A DNA stretch of 8,625 nucleotides, taken from NCBI GenBank assembly GCA_021800745.1, contig JAJYYS010000066.1:1-8625 (forward strand). The letters are read 5' to 3'. The notes beneath the pieces are model-generated. The model made no database searches, was not told the DNA's origin, and worked only from the letters and a program-made list of their open reading frames with translations. Source of the DNA: a bacterium. Lineage in GTDB: Bacteria > SZUA-79 > Acidulodesulfobacterales > Acidulodesulfobacteraceae. Below, piece by piece: positions 7,033 through 8,625 of this stretch (positions are counted from its first letter, which is position 1; the number at the start of each line of letters is the position of its first letter). Position numbers and translations under genes: made by a program.

Positions 7033-7078
7033 TTAAGGCTTAAGATAATTTATTAATTTTCCGGTTTTACGCCTTAAT

Positions 7079-8149
7079 TTATGCCTTAAGATTAAATTTG
7101 TCCAAAATTTTGAAATATATCTCGTCGCGAAGCGCCGGATTGTTTTTCAGGGTTTCTTTGGCGGCTTCCCTGCCCTGCCCTAATCTTTCTTTGCCGTAGC
7201 TGAACCATGTTCCCGATTTTTCTATAATGCCGTTTTCGGAACCGAGATCGACTATATCACCTTCCAAGGATATTCCGCTGTCGTAAATTATGTCGAATTC
7301 CGCCTCTTTAAATGGGGGGGCGACTTTGTTTTTTACTATTCTCGCTTTAGTGCGGGAACCTACGACCTCGTCTCCTTTTTTGATTGAACCTATTCTTCTT
7401 ATGTCTATTCGGACGGAAGCATAAAATTTAAGGGCGTTGCCTCCGGTGGTAGTTTCGGGAGAACCGAACATAACGCCTATTTTCATTCTTATCTGATTGA
7501 TAAATATAACGGATGTGTTCGATTTCGCAATTGCCGAAGTAAGTTTTCTCAACGCCTGCGACATAAGGCGGGCCTGAAGGCCCATATGCGCATCGCCCAT
7601 ATCGCCTTCTATCTCGGCCTTGGGAACAAGAGCGGCAACCGAGTCTATAACTAAAACATCGATAGAACCGGACCTAACGAGAGAATCGGCGATTTCCAGA
7701 GCTTCTTCGCCTGTGCCGGGCTGGGAAATTATAAGTTCGTCCACGTTTACACCGATTTTCTTTGCGTATTTTAAATCTAAGGCATGTTCTGCATCGATAA
7801 AGGCGGCGATACCGCCTTTTTTTTGGGCCTGAGCGACGATTTGAAGGGTAAGGGTAGTTTTCCCCGAGGATTCAGGACCGAATATCTCAATGACTCTTCC
7901 TTTAGGTATTCCGCCGATACCGAGGGCAATATCTAAAGACAGAGAACCGGTCGGAATAGACTGAATATCCTCAGCCGGCGGTTTTCCGCCGAGTTTCATT
8001 ACGGCTCCGGCTCCGAACTGCTTTTCTATCTGGGCAATAGCAAGGTCTAAAGCTTTTATTTTCTGCTCATGCATAGGCTGTTCCTTAACTTTATTTTCTG
8101 ACGGGGACGGACTAGAGTCTCCCTTATTGCCGCCGGATTTTAAGGCCAT
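7079..8149 (-). CDS. recA: recombinase RecA
   Basis: RecA forms ATP-dependent filaments on single-stranded DNA, carries out strand exchange and triggers LexA-type self-cleavage. Seen in order: [15 protein letters not shown] (40-54), Walker [10 protein letters not shown] (91-99), Walker B DVLVIDS (164-170), loop L1 with [11 protein letters not shown] (181-191), loop L2 with [22 protein letters not shown] (216-237), and [15 protein letters not shown] (273-287). Length is 356 residues from the ATG at 8149, which has a good AGGAAGGA six bases upstream. This start adds 25 polar, Ser/Pro/Lys-rich residues before the conserved beginning. An internal ATG at 8074 also has an AAGGA seven bases upstream and would give a 331-residue protein beginning [12 protein letters not shown], which aligns better with E. 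coli RecA. There is no acidic C-terminal tail like that of E. coli. A run of seven C bases in the coding strand occurs at 7320-7314. No LexA box was recognised upstream. Confidence 0.98.
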   Translation of the reverse strand: MALKSGGNKGDSSPSPSENKVKEQPMHEQKIKALDLAIAQIEKQFGAGAVMKLGGKPPAEDIQSIPTGSLSLDIALGIGGIPKGRVIEIFGPESSGKTTLTLQIVAQAQKKGGIAAFIDAEHALDLKYAKKIGVNVDELIISQPGTGEEALEIADSLVRSGSIDVLVIDSVAALVPKAEIEGDMGDAHMGLQARLMSQALRKLTSAIAKSNTSVIFINQIRMKIGVMFGSPETTTGGNALKFYASVRIDIRRIGSIKKGDEVVGSRTKARIVKNKVAPPFKEAEFDIIYDSGISLEGDIVDLGSENGIIEKSGTWFSYGKERLGQGREAAKETLKNNPALRDEIYFKILDKFNLKA

Positions 8150-8155
8150 AATTAT

Positions 8156-8163
8156 TCCTTCCT
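8156..8163 (-). promoter_or_regulatory. Shine-Dalgarno of recA (upstream start)
   Basis: AGGAAGGA on the minus strand, six bases before the ATG at 8149. It supports the longer RecA start, in competition with AAGGA at 8086-8082 before the internal ATG at 8074. Confidence 0.6.
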
Positions 8164-8191
8164 TTTATTATTTTATTTTTTTTATTTAAAA

Positions 8192-8220
8192 GTTATATCT
8201 CAAAAAAGAAATATTATCAA
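8192..8220 (-). promoter_or_regulatory. sigma70-type promoter of recA
   Basis: TTGATA (8220-8215, five of six -35 matches), a 17-base spacer and TATAAC (8197-8192, five of six -10 matches) lie in the AT-rich gap between the cinA/pncC stop and recA. Transcription should start near 8185, leaving a leader of about 36 bases. The promoter begins only about a dozen bases after the upstream stop codon. I see no recognisable SOS operator overlapping it. Confidence 0.7.
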
Positions 8221-8232
8221 GTTAAATTATTG

Positions 8233-8625
8233 TTACGTTTTTATTAAAGACTGCGGCGTCCCGCTTACAAGGCGGTATATCCAGAACAGCGCCATTTTTG
8301 CCGTATATGCTTTAACGTCTAAGCGGGAACCGGAAAACGAATATTTTCTTACTTCTTTTACTTTGGAACTGGAAAGGGCTATGAAAACCGTCCCTACGGG
8401 ATAATTATCGTATTCCGTTTTGGGTCCGGCAAAGCCGGTTACCGCAATGCCTATGTCGGCCTTTGCATTTTCTCTCGCTTTTTCCGCCATTTCTATAGCG
8501 CATTTATCCGATACCGCGCCCTCTTTTTCTATAACCGCTTTATCTACTCCAAGAAGAGCGGTTTTTGCGTAATCGGAATACACCACGCCGCCGTAAACGA
8601 AATAAGCCGAAGCCCCCGGCAAATC
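8233..8625 (-). CDS. CinA C-terminal domain / PncC nicotinamide-nucleotide amidase, 5' part outside window
   Basis: The last 130 residues of a CinA/PncC amidase, which deamidates nicotinamide mononucleotide to nicotinate mononucleotide in NAD recycling. The frame is open to the window edge (begins D-L-P-G-A-S-A-Y-F), so the true start lies beyond 8625. Visible family marks: PGASAYFVYGGVVYSDYAKTALLGV, GAVSDKCAIEMAEKAR, DIGIAVTGFAGP and YPVGTVFIAL. The usual glycine-rich AGPGGG is replaced by AGPKTEY. Because the front is missing, I cannot tell a stand-alone PncC from a full-length CinA with the N-terminal MoCF-like domain. A neighbour of recA in many bacteria, it is often discussed together with competence. 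Confidence 0.92.
   Translation of the reverse strand, partial: DLPGASAYFVYGGVVYSDYAKTALLGVDKAVIEKEGAVSDKCAIEMAEKARENAKADIGIAVTGFAGPKTEYDNYPVGTVFIALSSSKVKEVRKYSFSGSRLDVKAYTAKMALFWIYRLVSGTPQSLIKT

Noticed and set aside
8150..8232. LexA/SOS box in the recA promoter region
   Set aside because: I looked for CTGT-N8-ACAG and for GAAC/GTTC-type operators and found none that was convincing; a lineage-specific SOS box cannot be excluded.

Overview
The window is an AT-rich, tightly packed stretch of bacterial chromosome. Every credible gene lies on the minus strand, so the window reads from right (8625) to left (1). Two Sec/SPII lipoproteins (a BamD and a LolB-like protein) and a type IV pilus retraction ATPase mark a diderm (Gram-negative) bacterium with type IV pili. 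The order cinA/pncC - recA - pilT - recX - alaS recalls, from memory, deltaproteobacterial (Desulfobacterota-type) chromosomes. The exact lineage cannot be fixed from the sequence alone.

Layout in transcription order: the C-terminal CinA/PncC domain, cut by the right edge (8625-8233); an 83-bp gap with a good sigma70-type promoter (TTGATA-17-TATAAC); recA (8149-7079); a 133-bp gap with a GC-rich double palindrome of REP-like appearance; pilT with a long low-complexity C-terminal tail (6945-5653); recX (5615-5115, TTG start); alaS (5118-2425, ATGA overlap with recX); a LolB-like lipoprotein (2438-1644, TTG start inside the end of alaS); bamD (1613-828); a probable rho-independent terminator next to a strong promoter (TTGACA-17-AATAAT); infC (ending at 67) with a probable non-canonical AUA start; and the first 17 codons of rpmI (51-1).

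The genes form two transcription blocks. The first runs from the recA promoter towards bamD. It combines recombination and competence functions (CinA/PncC, RecA, RecX, PilT) with alanyl-tRNA synthetase and two outer-membrane assembly lipoproteins. From recX to bamD the genes overlap or nearly touch, so they are probably co-transcribed and partly translationally coupled. The second block is the conserved infC-rpmI(-rplT) translation operon, with its own promoter and an 80-odd-nucleotide leader that carries a perfect 17-nt palindrome just upstream of the infC ribosome-binding site.

I do not see an undescribed multi-gene system here; this is mostly conserved housekeeping DNA. The points worth a second look are the infC start codon and leader hairpin, the REP-like palindrome between recA and pilT, the PilT tail, and the two possible RecA starts.
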